In this document: piece by piece, positions 1 through 7,420 of the stretch
How the letters are laid out: every line of letters begins with the position of its first letter
How positions within the stretch are numbered: position 1 is the stretch's first letter
Origin: Clostridiales bacterium
Lineage (GTDB): Bacteria; Bacillota; Clostridia; Oscillospirales; Acutalibacteraceae
Direction: 5' to 3'
DNA: 14,755 bases
Assembly: GCA_022791355.1 (NCBI GenBank)
Contig: JAAVYX010000029.1
Coordinates: 1-14,755, forward strand
The notes under the pieces: generated by a model
Told to the model about the DNA's origin: nothing
Databases searched by the model: none
The model's input: only the letters and a program-made list of their open reading frames with translations
Translations under genes and position numbers: made by a program

Positions 1-125
1 ATCAAGGTGGACAGGGGATAATAGATCATGGGCTTATCGTATACGGTTAGAATCTGCTTGGAGGCCGCAATGGTGGAAGGATACAGCCGCGTTCCCGCTC
101 CTCCCGCTAAAATGATGCCTTTCAT
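1..125 (-). CDS. rfbA: Glucose-1-phosphate thymidylyltransferase, N-terminal 41 codons (partial)
   Basis: RfbA/RmlA joins glucose-1-phosphate and dTTP to make dTDP-glucose, the first step towards dTDP-L-rhamnose and related sugars, in the cytoplasm. Only the N-terminus is visible because the gene runs off the low-coordinate edge. It begins MKGIILAGGAGTRLYPSTIA, the nucleotide-binding signature GGxGTRL of sugar nucleotidylyltransferases. It continues SKQILTVYDKPMIYYPLSTL, which matches the RfbA pattern of SKQ then YDKPMIYYPL. The ATG lies 3 nt after the stop codon of the upstream polymerase gene, and its Shine-Dalgarno sequence (AAAGGGG) overlaps the end of that gene, so the two are probably co-transcribed and coupled. 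The YDKPMIYYPL block makes RfbA more likely than GalU or GlmU. The sugar finally made depends on rfbB, rfbC and rfbD, which are not in view. Confidence 0.9.
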   Translation of the reverse strand, partial: MKGIILAGGAGTRLYPSTIAASKQILTVYDKPMIYYPLSTL

Positions 126-128
126 ATT

Positions 129-1511
129 TTACCCCTTTCCGCCGGCTTCTCGCCGCATCTGACAGACAAACGACCCCTGCGCAACAGGCGCCTTTGGATG
201 TAGGCACCGATAGACAAAGAAATAGTAAAAGGCGCCGATAAAAATCATTAAATACAAAAATGTCGTTGAAAATACATAAAGCAGAAACTGATCGTCAATC
301 GCGCACATAAATAGGGAATAAGAAAGATTCGCATAAACGATTAAAAGAAAATTGGAGTCCGGCCTGCTTTGCACCGTATGAAACAAAGCCGAATAGAGAG
401 CGCCCAATCCCGCCATGATCACATACATTCCCAGATAGCCATAGTCCTCGATATATCTGCGCAGGCAGGAATATACGTTGGATTCGATACCGGGAAATGC
501 GACAAAGTCATGATGTATAGAGAGCTGCGGGAGGTCCAGACCCAGCTGCCGCAAAACACTATAGACCGACAGCAAGGTGTGGTCCCCAAAATATCCCGTA
601 TCCGCGCGGGGATTTAAAACATAATCATTGAAGCCTGGAATGGAAAACCCGATATACTTAGAGATCGACGAGAACATAGACGTTCCCGTACCGCTGTCCT
701 TCATCAAGCCTGTGAGCCGGAAAATTACCAGAAATAAGCATAGGGCGGCCGCGCCGAGCAAAATAATCTTTACTGTATTCCAATAGTTCCACCGCTTTTT
801 TTGCTGATATAAAACACAGCCCACAATCAGCAGATACGCGATATCGATGATAAATCCGTCGCGCGCGGCGGAAAGAACGCGAAAAGCCATTAAGATGACC
901 AGAGGAACCGCCAAAAGGATATCCTGCCATTTCCAACCGCACCATATCAAATTATATAGAAATATGAAAGAGAAAACATAACCGGCCGCCTGCGCAATCA
1001 CAGCAAAAATATTTCCCAGCTTACCAATGGTTCCAAAATTTAAAACCGCTTCCCTGACGTATTTGAGCATAGAGGACAGACCGCCGGGATTTCCTGCTGT
1101 CAGGGACAACTGATAGGTTTTATAGAAGTAGAACAGCAGCATTACAAAAAGCACGCCGCACACCAGAAGCATCTGCGTAATAGGCAACTGGATTGGCGTA
1201 TGGAGTACAGCCGTCCGGCATTTGGACATCGGACAAAATGTACGGCCACGGTAGATTACCGCACGCCGCTTTTCCATAAAATGAAGGATAAGCTGATGGG
1301 CCACGCCAAATACCGCAAGCGCGCTTAGAATAATCAAAACGGTGGCCGCGTCTATGGTGTAACCCCATTTATTTACATTAATCATAGCAAAAAAGGCGCT
1401 TAATGTAAACATAGCGCATACGATGGTCCAAGGCGATAAAATATTGCGGTTACCCGCAACAAAGGCCACGCCGGTTAGAACCAACAGCGCGATGAAAAGT
1501 ATATAAATCAT
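129..1511 (-). CDS. Wzy-like O-antigen/capsule repeat-unit polymerase, membrane protein
   Basis: This 460-residue, very hydrophobic protein has roughly ten to twelve membrane segments. They begin at the first residue (IYILFIALLVLTG) and end with a Phe/Tyr-rich helix near the C-terminus (YLMIFIGAFYYFFVY). A long extracytoplasmic segment lies about two thirds along, around SKYIGFSIPGFNDYVLNPRA, followed by a helix starting YGYLGMYVIM. This layout is typical of Wzy/EpsG-type polymerases, which join lipid-linked repeat units on the outer face of the membrane. These proteins share little sequence, so the call rests on topology and on the position between a Wzz-like gene and rfbA. The start has a good Shine-Dalgarno site (AAGGAG, 8 nt spacing) inside a small inverted repeat. 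An O-antigen ligase-like enzyme or another polytopic surface-polymer protein remains possible. Confidence 0.75.
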   Translation of the reverse strand: MIYILFIALLVLTGVAFVAGNRNILSPWTIVCAMFTLSAFFAMINVNKWGYTIDAATVLIILSALAVFGVAHQLILHFMEKRRAVIYRGRTFCPMSKCRTAVLHTPIQLPITQMLLVCGVLFVMLLFYFYKTYQLSLTAGNPGGLSSMLKYVREAVLNFGTIGKLGNIFAVIAQAAGYVFSFIFLYNLIWCGWKWQDILLAVPLVILMAFRVLSAARDGFIIDIAYLLIVGCVLYQQKKRWNYWNTVKIILLGAAALCLFLVIFRLTGLMKDSGTGTSMFSSISKYIGFSIPGFNDYVLNPRADTGYFGDHTLLSVYSVLRQLGLDLPQLSIHHDFVAFPGIESNVYSCLRRYIEDYGYLGMYVIMAGLGALYSALFHTVQSRPDSNFLLIVYANLSYSLFMCAIDDQFLLYVFSTTFLYLMIFIGAFYYFFVYRCLHPKAPVAQGSFVCQMRREAGGKG

Positions 1512-1513
1512 GC

Positions 1514-1539
1514 AGGTAACTCCTTACGGTTTTTTACCT
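1514..1539 (-). promoter_or_regulatory. Inverted repeat around the ribosome binding site of the polymerase gene
   Basis: On the minus strand AGGTAA (1539-1534) pairs with TTACCT (1519-1514). The 14-nt loop contains the Shine-Dalgarno AAGGAG, and the stem ends two bases before the ATG at 1511. Such a hairpin could expose or hide the ribosome site. The stem is only 6 bp, so any effect on translation is inference. Confidence 0.3.
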
Positions 1540-1565
1540 AAGCTGACATGGCGGCCGCTTTTCCC

Positions 1566-2750
1566 TTACTTCGACCAAGCGATACCAACAGGAGTCTTAG
1601 GCGCGTAAGCATGAGCCGCCGCTAACGATCTCTCTACAATAGCGCGGTTGGACTTATAGACAGTCTCCAGAAATACGCCGCAGGCGCTGGCTTCCATCAT
1701 TTCGGATACCACAGCATCCTCGGCCGGCGTCTTTGCAAGAATCAAAAGACAATCAGCCTGGCTCGTATAATCCGCAATCGCTTCGGAGGCCTTCCCCGGA
1801 ACCGCAATCGCCGCACATTCCTCTTTAGACAACGCTTTGCCGCTTGTCTGAACCGATTGCCCTGTCAAGTCGGCGACGGCCAAACGATAACCGTTCTTTT
1901 CAAAACGCTGGGCAAGCGCGGCGGCTAAACCATAATTATGAATGGAAGAAGAAAGCACCGCCGCCTTCTTTCCGCTCTTGCGCAGCTGGGCCGTAATATA
2001 GCAGAAAACATCATAATCCGGCTGGGCCGCATGGTCGATACTGTCCACCGCAAAGCTGCTGAGCAACATATTTTTAGAGACAATTTTCCGGGACGCCAGA
2101 AACATAACGCCTAAAACAAATACCGCCAAAAATCCGCCCAGAACACCGCCCAGCAATAAATATTTCATAGCGCTGGAACCGCCGTCCGCAACAGTCTCGT
2201 GATAAGAGCTGTTCAAAACGGTATAACGGATTTCCGGTGCTTCCTTTTGCGCCAGTTGCACCGAGTATTCTATATAGGCCTGCAAAAACTTCTGAGCATT
2301 GGCATGGATATAGTCATAGTTTTCAGCATCAGTAGGCAAAGTCAACTGAAATTCATATTTGGCAGTATTCGGAAGGGTTTTACAAATCATCTGCTTTTTA
2401 AACCATTTGAATTGATCCTCCAGATCTTCCTTACCCCAATCCGCATAAAATTTAGGCATATCAAAGGACTGGGCTGCTCCTTTAAAAAAGATGGCCAAAC
2501 TGGTATTGCGCATCCACATCTCACTGTAATCTTCGTATTTTTGTATGTTCGTATTTTGGTCTACAATCTTGGCGTTATTTTCTAAATATATAATTTGACT
2601 TGTGATAATAGTAGCCCTGTTCTCGGCCTTCCCTACCAGCTTAGGTCCGCCTAAAATCGCCGCCAACAGGATAACAGCCAACAGGACAGCCCACCATTTT
2701 TTCAAAACATAAATCACAAATTCCTTTACCGTATACGTCGTACCGTTCAT
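1566..2750 (-). CDS. Wzz/YveK-like chain-length protein with degenerate BY-kinase-like C-terminal domain
   Basis: This 394-residue protein has the layout of a polysaccharide co-polymerase: a short cytoplasmic N-terminus, a first membrane helix at about residues 19-36 (WWAVLLAVILLAAILGG), an extracytoplasmic domain of about 155 residues, and a second helix at about 197-219. Such proteins control chain length with the Wzy polymerase, which is the next gene. The cytoplasmic tail (225-394) has the order of a BY-kinase/MinD-type fold: a beta strand and loop at 263-272 (AAVLSSSIHN), a helix, a second strand at 289-295 and a strand near 334-339. However, the P-loop Gly-Lys-Ser is missing where SSSIHNYGLA stands, the Walker A' acidic residues are reduced to VADLTG, and there is no tyrosine-rich tail. 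It therefore probably cannot hydrolyse ATP. The start has a strong Shine-Dalgarno (AAGGAGG), 30 nt after the previous gene. Confidence 0.8.
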   Translation of the reverse strand: MNGTTYTVKEFVIYVLKKWWAVLLAVILLAAILGGPKLVGKAENRATIITSQIIYLENNAKIVDQNTNIQKYEDYSEMWMRNTSLAIFFKGAAQSFDMPKFYADWGKEDLEDQFKWFKKQMICKTLPNTAKYEFQLTLPTDAENYDYIHANAQKFLQAYIEYSVQLAQKEAPEIRYTVLNSSYHETVADGGSSAMKYLLLGGVLGGFLAVFVLGVMFLASRKIVSKNMLLSSFAVDSIDHAAQPDYDVFCYITAQLRKSGKKAAVLSSSIHNYGLAAALAQRFEKNGYRLAVADLTGQSVQTSGKALSKEECAAIAVPGKASEAIADYTSQADCLLILAKTPAEDAVVSEMMEASACGVFLETVYKSNRAIVERSLAAAHAYAPKTPVGIAWSK

Positions 2751-2780
2751 TGGTATCCTCCTTTTTATATGACGCCGCTT

Positions 2781-3686
2781 CTATATCCACCCCAGCAAAA
2801 TAAAGATCCGCCAGGACAGCATATCGCTTTTTTTCTGAGCCGTCAGACGGGGATTTACCAGCAGACCCATCCGCTTGCCAAAGGACTGGCGGCAAAGAGC
2901 CAGCTGCTCGGTCAGCTTTCGGTCCTCCCCGCTCATCCTGTCTCCAAAGGCGGCCAACAGGTCCTTCGCGCAGGCGCTGCGGCTATGGTCCTCCCCGCGC
3001 TTAAACAGATTTTTAAACCGGCTGGTCCACTTGCGCAGGCCGGATCGATTGGCTCCCACCACGTTGCCGCCGTGCTGCCGGTAGTCCATATGGGCAACAG
3101 GGTCGTACAACACCCGTCCTACCGCCGCCACGCCCCGGTAGAGCAGGACGTCGTGCATGTATTTCGCATGGGGGGTAAAATCCTGGAAGAGCTTTCGCAC
3201 CGCATGATTAAAAACCATGGTGCAGCCGAAAGCCACGCCGTTGATTAAGGCGCAGCCGTAGCTGACGGTGCGCACATGGACGTCCTCCTGCTGGAGCGGC
3301 CGAAGGTCCCCGTCTACCAGGCGCTTTTTGCTAAAGTACAGCAGCGGCTGCTCCTGCGGCTTGTCTTCCAGCATGTGGAGAGCGGCTTCGATTTTATCTG
3401 GATGCCAATAGTCGTCCTGATCGCAAAAGGCGTAAAAATCGGCCTCGTCGCTGTTTTTGAGCAGGTCCAGAAAACTTTTTTCCGGCCCCAAATTTTCTCC
3501 GTTATACCAACGCAGACGGCCGCTGCCAGCGTAGGACTCCAGGATTTCCAGGGTGCGGTCGGTAGAGCCGTCGTCCCGCGCCACAATAAAGAGATTCTGT
3601 TCGGTCTGCGCCAAAATACTGTCTATTTGCTGTTCCAGATACTTTTCCCCGTTATAGGTACTCAACAGCACCGCAACTTTATACAT
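2781..3686 (-). CDS. Family 2 glycosyltransferase (possibly rhamnosyltransferase-like)
   Basis: This 301-residue GT-A fold transferase adds a sugar from an activated nucleotide donor to a lipid-linked repeat unit on the inner membrane face. Visible motifs in order are the N-terminal nucleotide-binding strand LLSTYNGEKYLEQQI (7-21), RDDGS (37-41), the metal-binding region CDQDDYW (88-94), MHD at 177-179 where family 2 enzymes carry the catalytic acidic residue, and QHGGNVVG (204-211). The CDQDDYW and QHGGN pair is common in enzymes annotated as rhamnosyltransferases, and rfbA lies in the same run, so a dTDP-rhamnose donor is plausible but unproven. No membrane anchor is evident, and the C-terminal 80 residues are basic and suited to membrane association. 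It starts 18 nt after tarJ with an AAAGGA ribosome site. Confidence 0.85.
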   Translation of the reverse strand: MYKVAVLLSTYNGEKYLEQQIDSILAQTEQNLFIVARDDGSTDRTLEILESYAGSGRLRWYNGENLGPEKSFLDLLKNSDEADFYAFCDQDDYWHPDKIEAALHMLEDKPQEQPLLYFSKKRLVDGDLRPLQQEDVHVRTVSYGCALINGVAFGCTMVFNHAVRKLFQDFTPHAKYMHDVLLYRGVAAVGRVLYDPVAHMDYRQHGGNVVGANRSGLRKWTSRFKNLFKRGEDHSRSACAKDLLAAFGDRMSGEDRKLTEQLALCRQSFGKRMGLLVNPRLTAQKKSDMLSWRIFILLGWI

Positions 3687-3704
3687 CGCACCAAGTCCTT
3701 TTCG

Positions 3705-4721
3705 TTACAGCGACCAGCGAAAGGCCGTTTTGAAGGGGGTGTTTAGGTCGGTGGCGAAGACACGGAGCACATCGTCTATGGAATGTACCGGCTGGTCCTC
3801 ATAGATGATGGCGTTTAAACGGTCCTGAAAGGCCGGCTCCTCCATAAAGGCCACGGCCTTCTCAAAGTCCGACCGGCCGGAACGGCTACACCCCACCATG
3901 GTAAGGCCCTTTTCCAGCACATTACGGGTATTGACCGCCACCTTATTTTCACTGACCCCCATCAGCACCACCGCGCCCTGGGGATTGATGGTGCGGATAA
4001 TATCGTCGATGGCGTAATAGCTGCCCTCCCCGCCGGCGCACTCAAAAGCGTGGTCGACCTGGAAGTTTTCTGGAAGACTGTCGGCCAAGTAGGTTTCGTC
4101 CACAAAGGTAAATAGAGAAAGCTTGCGAGTATCCTTTCCCACTACGACGATGCGGCTCTCTGGGAAGGCGCGGGTCAGGATACAGGCCATAATGTAGGCC
4201 AGGCTGCCGTCTCCCCATATGCCGATAGCGTCCCGGCGGGCATGGGCCACGGCTGCGAACCGGCCGGAAGCGTGAACCCCCACGCTGACAAATTCGGTTA
4301 TGGCAGCCACCGGCTCCTTTACCCCGTCGAAAGCGACCAGCCGGTCGAGCGGCATTTCCACAAACTCCCGCATAAAGCCGTCGTAGCCGCTGGAGAGAAA
4401 CCGGGAGCCCTTGGCGTAGTTTTCAAAAACAATGCCGTCGTTTACCTCGGGGGGCACGTTGGGGATCATTACCACCGTCTGGCCGGGCCGGAAGGTCCCT
4501 GTCCGGTCGGACACAACCTGGCCGCAGCACTCGTGAATGAGAGCCATAGGCAGCTTCTGCCGCAGAACCTTGGCGTCCCGCTGGCCCAAAAAGTACCGCT
4601 GGTCGGCGTGGCAGATGGCCATGTAACGGGGCCGCACCACCACCCCCTTTTCAAAGTCCACCTCTTCGTATTTGACCGAAAAGGAGCGGGGACTCACCAA
4701 TTGATAGACATAGTTAATCAA
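3705..4721 (-). CDS. tarJ: Ribulose-5-phosphate reductase (ribitol-5-phosphate forming), TarJ type, TTG start
   Basis: TarJ is a zinc-dependent medium-chain dehydrogenase that reduces D-ribulose-5-phosphate to ribitol-5-phosphate with NADPH, supplying the substrate of TarI in CDP-ribitol synthesis. The 338-residue protein starts MINYVYQLVSPRSFSV, very close to the TarJ/Bcs1 start as I recall it. It keeps AICHADQRY (35-43) with the probable zinc ligand Cys37, LIHE (61-64) with His63 and Glu64, the glycine-rich nucleotide loop GIWGDGSLAY (167-176), and the tract VNTRNVLEKGLTMVGCSRSG. Length matches the family (about 340). The start codon is TTG at 4721; homologous N-termini and the GGGAGG ribosome site upstream support it. 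It overlaps the end of tarI by 8 nt, so translation is probably coupled. Confidence 0.93.
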   Translation of the reverse strand: MINYVYQLVSPRSFSVKYEEVDFEKGVVVRPRYMAICHADQRYFLGQRDAKVLRQKLPMALIHECCGQVVSDRTGTFRPGQTVVMIPNVPPEVNDGIVFENYAKGSRFLSSGYDGFMREFVEMPLDRLVAFDGVKEPVAAITEFVSVGVHASGRFAAVAHARRDAIGIWGDGSLAYIMACILTRAFPESRIVVVGKDTRKLSLFTFVDETYLADSLPENFQVDHAFECAGGEGSYYAIDDIIRTINPQGAVVLMGVSENKVAVNTRNVLEKGLTMVGCSRSGRSDFEKAVAFMEEPAFQDRLNAIIYEDQPVHSIDDVLRVFATDLNTPFKTAFRWSL

Positions 4722-5430
4722 GCTCGATTCCTCCCACCATGGCCTGGGCGATCTTATAATCGCTGACCGTGGTGATCTTCAGGTTGGAGACCTCTCCCTG
4801 CACCAGCTCCACCGGCGTATTGCGCACCACGCAGATTTTACAGGCGTCGGTAAGGGCCGCCTTCTCCTCCGCCGACAGGCTGTCATACAGCCCTTTGAGC
4901 AGAGAAATGCGGAAGCTTTGGGGGGTCTGTCCCTGGTACATGCGGCTGCGCTCGGGGATTTCTGAGATCAGCCGTCCGTCTCCGGATACCACGATGGTAT
5001 CGGTAGCGCCCACCACCGTGTCGCAGGCGCCGGACCGCAGGGCCGCGTCTATATTCTCCTCGATAATCCGCAGAGTAACAAAGGGGCGGACCGAATCGTG
5101 AGTGACGATGATATGGTCGTCGCTTTGACCGAAATCGGTCTCAATTTGATCCACGATATGGAAGATAGTCTCGTTGCGGTCTCCCCCGCCGGCCACGATG
5201 CGGATGTCCTGCTTACGGTCGGGCAGATGCTTTTCCACCAAGTCCCGCATATGCAGCAGCCAGTTGGGATGGACCCCTACATATACGGCGTCCAACCGGG
5301 CGCAGAGCAGGAATTTTTCCAGGGTATGGAGGATAATGGGCTTATCCCCCAAGGGAAGAAACTGCTTGGGCATATCCGCGATGTGCATCCGGCTGCCTAC
5401 GCCGCCGGCCAATACGGCGCCAAAAATCAT
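4714..5430 (-). CDS. tarI: Ribitol-5-phosphate cytidylyltransferase TarI
   Basis: TarI transfers CMP from CTP to ribitol-5-phosphate, giving CDP-ribitol for ribitol-phosphate polymers or side groups. The IspD/TarI fold is shown by the N-terminal LAGGVGSRM loop followed by MPKQFLPLGDKPII, then HDSVRPF and the later tract YQGQTPQSFR. IspD of the isoprenoid pathway looks similar, but the adjoining tarJ and the match to TarI favour ribitol. Two in-frame ATGs exist. The first (5439) abuts the ribosome site GGAAAGG with no spacing. The second (5430) has 9 nt spacing and gives MIFGAVLAGG, the usual family start, so I use 5430 (238 residues). It is the first gene of the compact downstream run. No near-consensus promoter was found in the AT-rich 100 nt ahead of it. 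Confidence 0.92.
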   Translation of the reverse strand: MIFGAVLAGGVGSRMHIADMPKQFLPLGDKPIILHTLEKFLLCARLDAVYVGVHPNWLLHMRDLVEKHLPDRKQDIRIVAGGGDRNETIFHIVDQIETDFGQSDDHIIVTHDSVRPFVTLRIIEENIDAALRSGACDTVVGATDTIVVSGDGRLISEIPERSRMYQGQTPQSFRISLLKGLYDSLSAEEKAALTDACKICVVRNTPVELVQGEVSNLKITTVSDYKIAQAMVGGIELD

Positions 5431-5538
5431 AGATAACATCCTTTCCGCTGGCAGAGTCTGTGTTCCATCATTAATATGTTTTTAATTTTTTTGTTTGGAC
5501 TGGAAAAGAGATTTTGCGGCAGAATTGGTTTTGGATTA

Positions 5539-6211
5539 TTTTAGCTGAGCGGGAGGTTTCGCACCAGATTTCCCCTGTATGGATACTCCAAAAGTCGGTC
5601 TGGCAACGTCTGCGCCTCTAGATCCTATCTTTTGTAAAGCGACAAAAGCTGGAGGAGAAAAACGTTACCGCCTACGGGACCGCGTCGCTGACGCCGCCTC
5701 CAGAGCCGCGCCCCTCCGGTTAACTCCCGCCGGCAATGACGTAAGCTTTAGCTGGATACATTTCACTTATCCGCCGATAGCAATCAGAGAACGTTAGCGT
5801 TTTGTGTGGGGAGCAAAAAAACGTCTAGTCGAAAATAGAGTAAAGGGAAAACTGGCGAGGAATCTTACACTCGATTAAAAGGAGAGATCTGAAGCCTTCT
5901 ATCTAAATCTTAACCGACCCGGTTTCAGAGCTACAGGACCGTAAACAACCACCGAATTATCAGCAGTGGGTAAAAACTGATAGCAGCAGCTGGCGGGAAG
6001 CCATAAAAACAGCCTGCAATCGGGGGGGGGTAAAGTACAAGAAGGATTTACAAGGACGGCCTAGGGCGGGAGCCCAGAGGGGAATCCAGTCGACACGATT
6101 TCCGCGAGCGCGTCTTTTGTCTGCTTTTCTTCGCGCGACGAAAAGCAGGTCGCGCCTTGCGGGCAGGTACGGAAGAAAACGCCTGGCGCGAAACCTCCCG
6201 CCGAACTAAAA
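5539..6211. repeat. 673-bp non-coding block bounded by 29-bp imperfect inverted repeats
   Basis: The left end (5539-5567) and the right end (6183-6211) are reverse complements at 25 of 29 positions, including a perfect 14-bp core GCGGGAGGTTTCGC at 5549-5562 and its complement at 6189-6202. Both ends begin TTTTAG when read inwards. No transposase or target-site duplication is visible. The layout would fit a MITE-like or other interspersed intergenic repeat, and its family, copy number and mobility cannot be judged from one copy. Chance identity of this length at the two edges of a gene-free block seems unlikely. Confidence 0.5.
6121..6155. other. Two mutually exclusive hairpins
   Basis: CTGCTTTTC (6121-6129) pairs with GAAAAGCAG (6140-6148), giving 9 bp with a 10-nt loop. 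GCGCGAC (6133-6139) pairs with GTCGCGC (6149-6155), giving 7 bp with a 9-nt loop. Each stem uses the loop or flank of the other, so only one can form. No U-tract follows in either direction, so a classical terminator is not supported. Confidence 0.55.
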
Positions 6212-6268
6212 ATATATACGTGCAAGCGCACAGACAAAAACTGATTGGCTTTACCTCCTACTCCCCGT

Positions 6269-7420
6269 CTACGCTCCGTGCAACACCTGCCGGACCAGCT
6301 CCATAGCGCCCTTCACCGCTTCGTCCATATTGCAGTAGCGATACTGGGCTAAACGGCCCAGGGGATATAGATTGACATACCGACGGGCTTCCGCGGCATA
6401 CCAGGCGTAGAGCCCGCGGTTTTCGGGATTGGGCACTGGGTAAAAGGGCGTATCCTGCCGGCCGCAGGCGCAGGGATATTCATAAGCGATGGTAGTGCCC
6501 ACGACGTCCTGAACCCGCGGGGCTGTGAAATGCTTAAATTCCAACGTTCGGGTATACCCCGGCGCGTCGGGCGCGTTGACCACGCCGACAGGTTGGAACT
6601 GTTTGAGCGGCAGACGTTGCCAGTCAAACCGCAGGCTGCGGTAGGGCAGTTCGCCGTAACGATAGCCGAACAGCGCGTCCAGTCTGCCGGTCCAAATCAC
6701 AGGCATCGAACAGGGCCGTCCGTCCAGCCAAAGCGCATCCTCTGCGGGACGCAGACGGCGCAGGCCGTCGCAGGCCAGGGTAACGCGGATAGCCGGATGA
6801 CTCAGCATACGGTCGAACAAGGGAGAAAAGCCGCCTTGGGGCATACATTGGAACCGGCTGGAAAAGTAAGCCGATTCGTCCGCCAGCAGCACCGGCACCC
6901 GGCCGGCCACGCTGGCGTCCAACTCGGTCAGGGGCCTTCCCCACTGCTTTTCCGAATAAGGACGATAGATTTTTGCAAAGAGGATTTCCGCCAGTTCTTG
7001 AAGCGCAGGCTCCTTACTTTGGGTCAGGCTGTCAAGGGATATCCGCCGGCCGTAGCCATGGGCGGACAAAAGGGCCTCCCGCAAAGCCGCGGCCTTACCG
7101 GCGGGAAAAAGTCCGGTTAAGGACTGGAGGTTGAAGGGGATAGGAATAAGCCTGCCATCCACCCTTCCCAGGACGGTATGCCGATAGGGATAAAAATCTG
7201 CAAAACGCTGCAAAAATGCCATGACCGTGGGAGAATCGGTGTGAAAAAGATGGGCGCCGTAGGACTGAACGATTATTCCGTTGTCGTCCACATAGTCCCG
7301 GCAGTTGCCGCCAACGGCTTCCCTACCCTCCCACACCTGGACAGCATACCCCGCTTCGGCCAAAATCCGGGCGGCAACCGCCCCGGAAAAGCCAGCGCCG
7401 ACTACGATCGCATGACGCAT
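6269..7420 (-). CDS. glf: UDP-galactopyranose mutase
   Basis: Glf is a flavoenzyme that interconverts UDP-galactopyranose and UDP-galactofuranose, the donor for furanose galactose in surface glycans. The protein (383 residues, usual size) starts with the FAD-binding loop VVGAGFSGAVAARILAE. It then shows the family blocks GGNCRDY, SYGAHLFHT, IPIPFNLQSL, RPYSEKQWG, and, near the C-terminus, YPVPNPENRGLYAWY and RRYVNLYPLGRLAQYRYCNMD. The frame stays open for 25 codons upstream, but the ATG at 7420 is preferred because it has GGAGG 10 nt ahead and begins directly before the Rossmann strand, as in homologues. It sits alone between two sizeable non-coding regions in a surface polysaccharide locus and follows its own weak, possibly regulated promoter. 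The matching galactofuranosyltransferase is not recognisable here. Confidence 0.95.
   Translation of the reverse strand: MRHAIVVGAGFSGAVAARILAEAGYAVQVWEGREAVGGNCRDYVDDNGIIVQSYGAHLFHTDSPTVMAFLQRFADFYPYRHTVLGRVDGRLIPIPFNLQSLTGLFPAGKAAALREALLSAHGYGRRISLDSLTQSKEPALQELAEILFAKIYRPYSEKQWGRPLTELDASVAGRVPVLLADESAYFSSRFQCMPQGGFSPLFDRMLSHPAIRVTLACDGLRRLRPAEDALWLDGRPCSMPVIWTGRLDALFGYRYGELPYRSLRFDWQRLPLKQFQPVGVVNAPDAPGYTRTLEFKHFTAPRVQDVVGTTIAYEYPCACGRQDTPFYPVPNPENRGLYAWYAAEARRYVNLYPLGRLAQYRYCNMDEAVKGAMELVRQVLHGA

Larger units (their letters stand above)
5431..6268. other. Gene-free region between glf and tarI
   Basis: These 838 bases hold no reading frame I believe in. The part next to tarI (5440-5538) is AT-rich and should carry a leader or promoter, but I found no -35/-10 pair close to consensus. 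Most of the rest (5539-6211) lies between imperfect inverted repeats and is GC-mixed, with a G9 tract at 6022-6030 and a hairpin cluster at 6121-6155. The part next to glf (6212-6268) has no clear intrinsic terminator, so read-through from glf into tarI is possible. Confidence 0.7.

Noticed and set aside
1551..1558. NotI-type palindrome GCGGCCGC, seen also near 9695 and in the GH92 gene
   Set aside because: Short GC palindromes are expected at this base composition and show no shared context.
4714..5430. Alternative reading of tarI as ispD of the isoprenoid pathway
   Set aside because: The families are close, but the overlapping tarJ and the surrounding surface polysaccharide genes favour ribitol-5-phosphate as substrate.
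5579..5797. 72-codon plus-strand frame within the inverted-repeat block
   Set aside because: Low-complexity Arg/Ala-rich product, no ribosome site, opposite to every gene here. I take it as a chance frame inside a non-coding repeat.
5921..5935. Sequence GGTTTCAGAGCTACA, resembling the start of some type II CRISPR repeats
   Set aside because: It occurs once, with no spacer-repeat spacing and no cas gene nearby.
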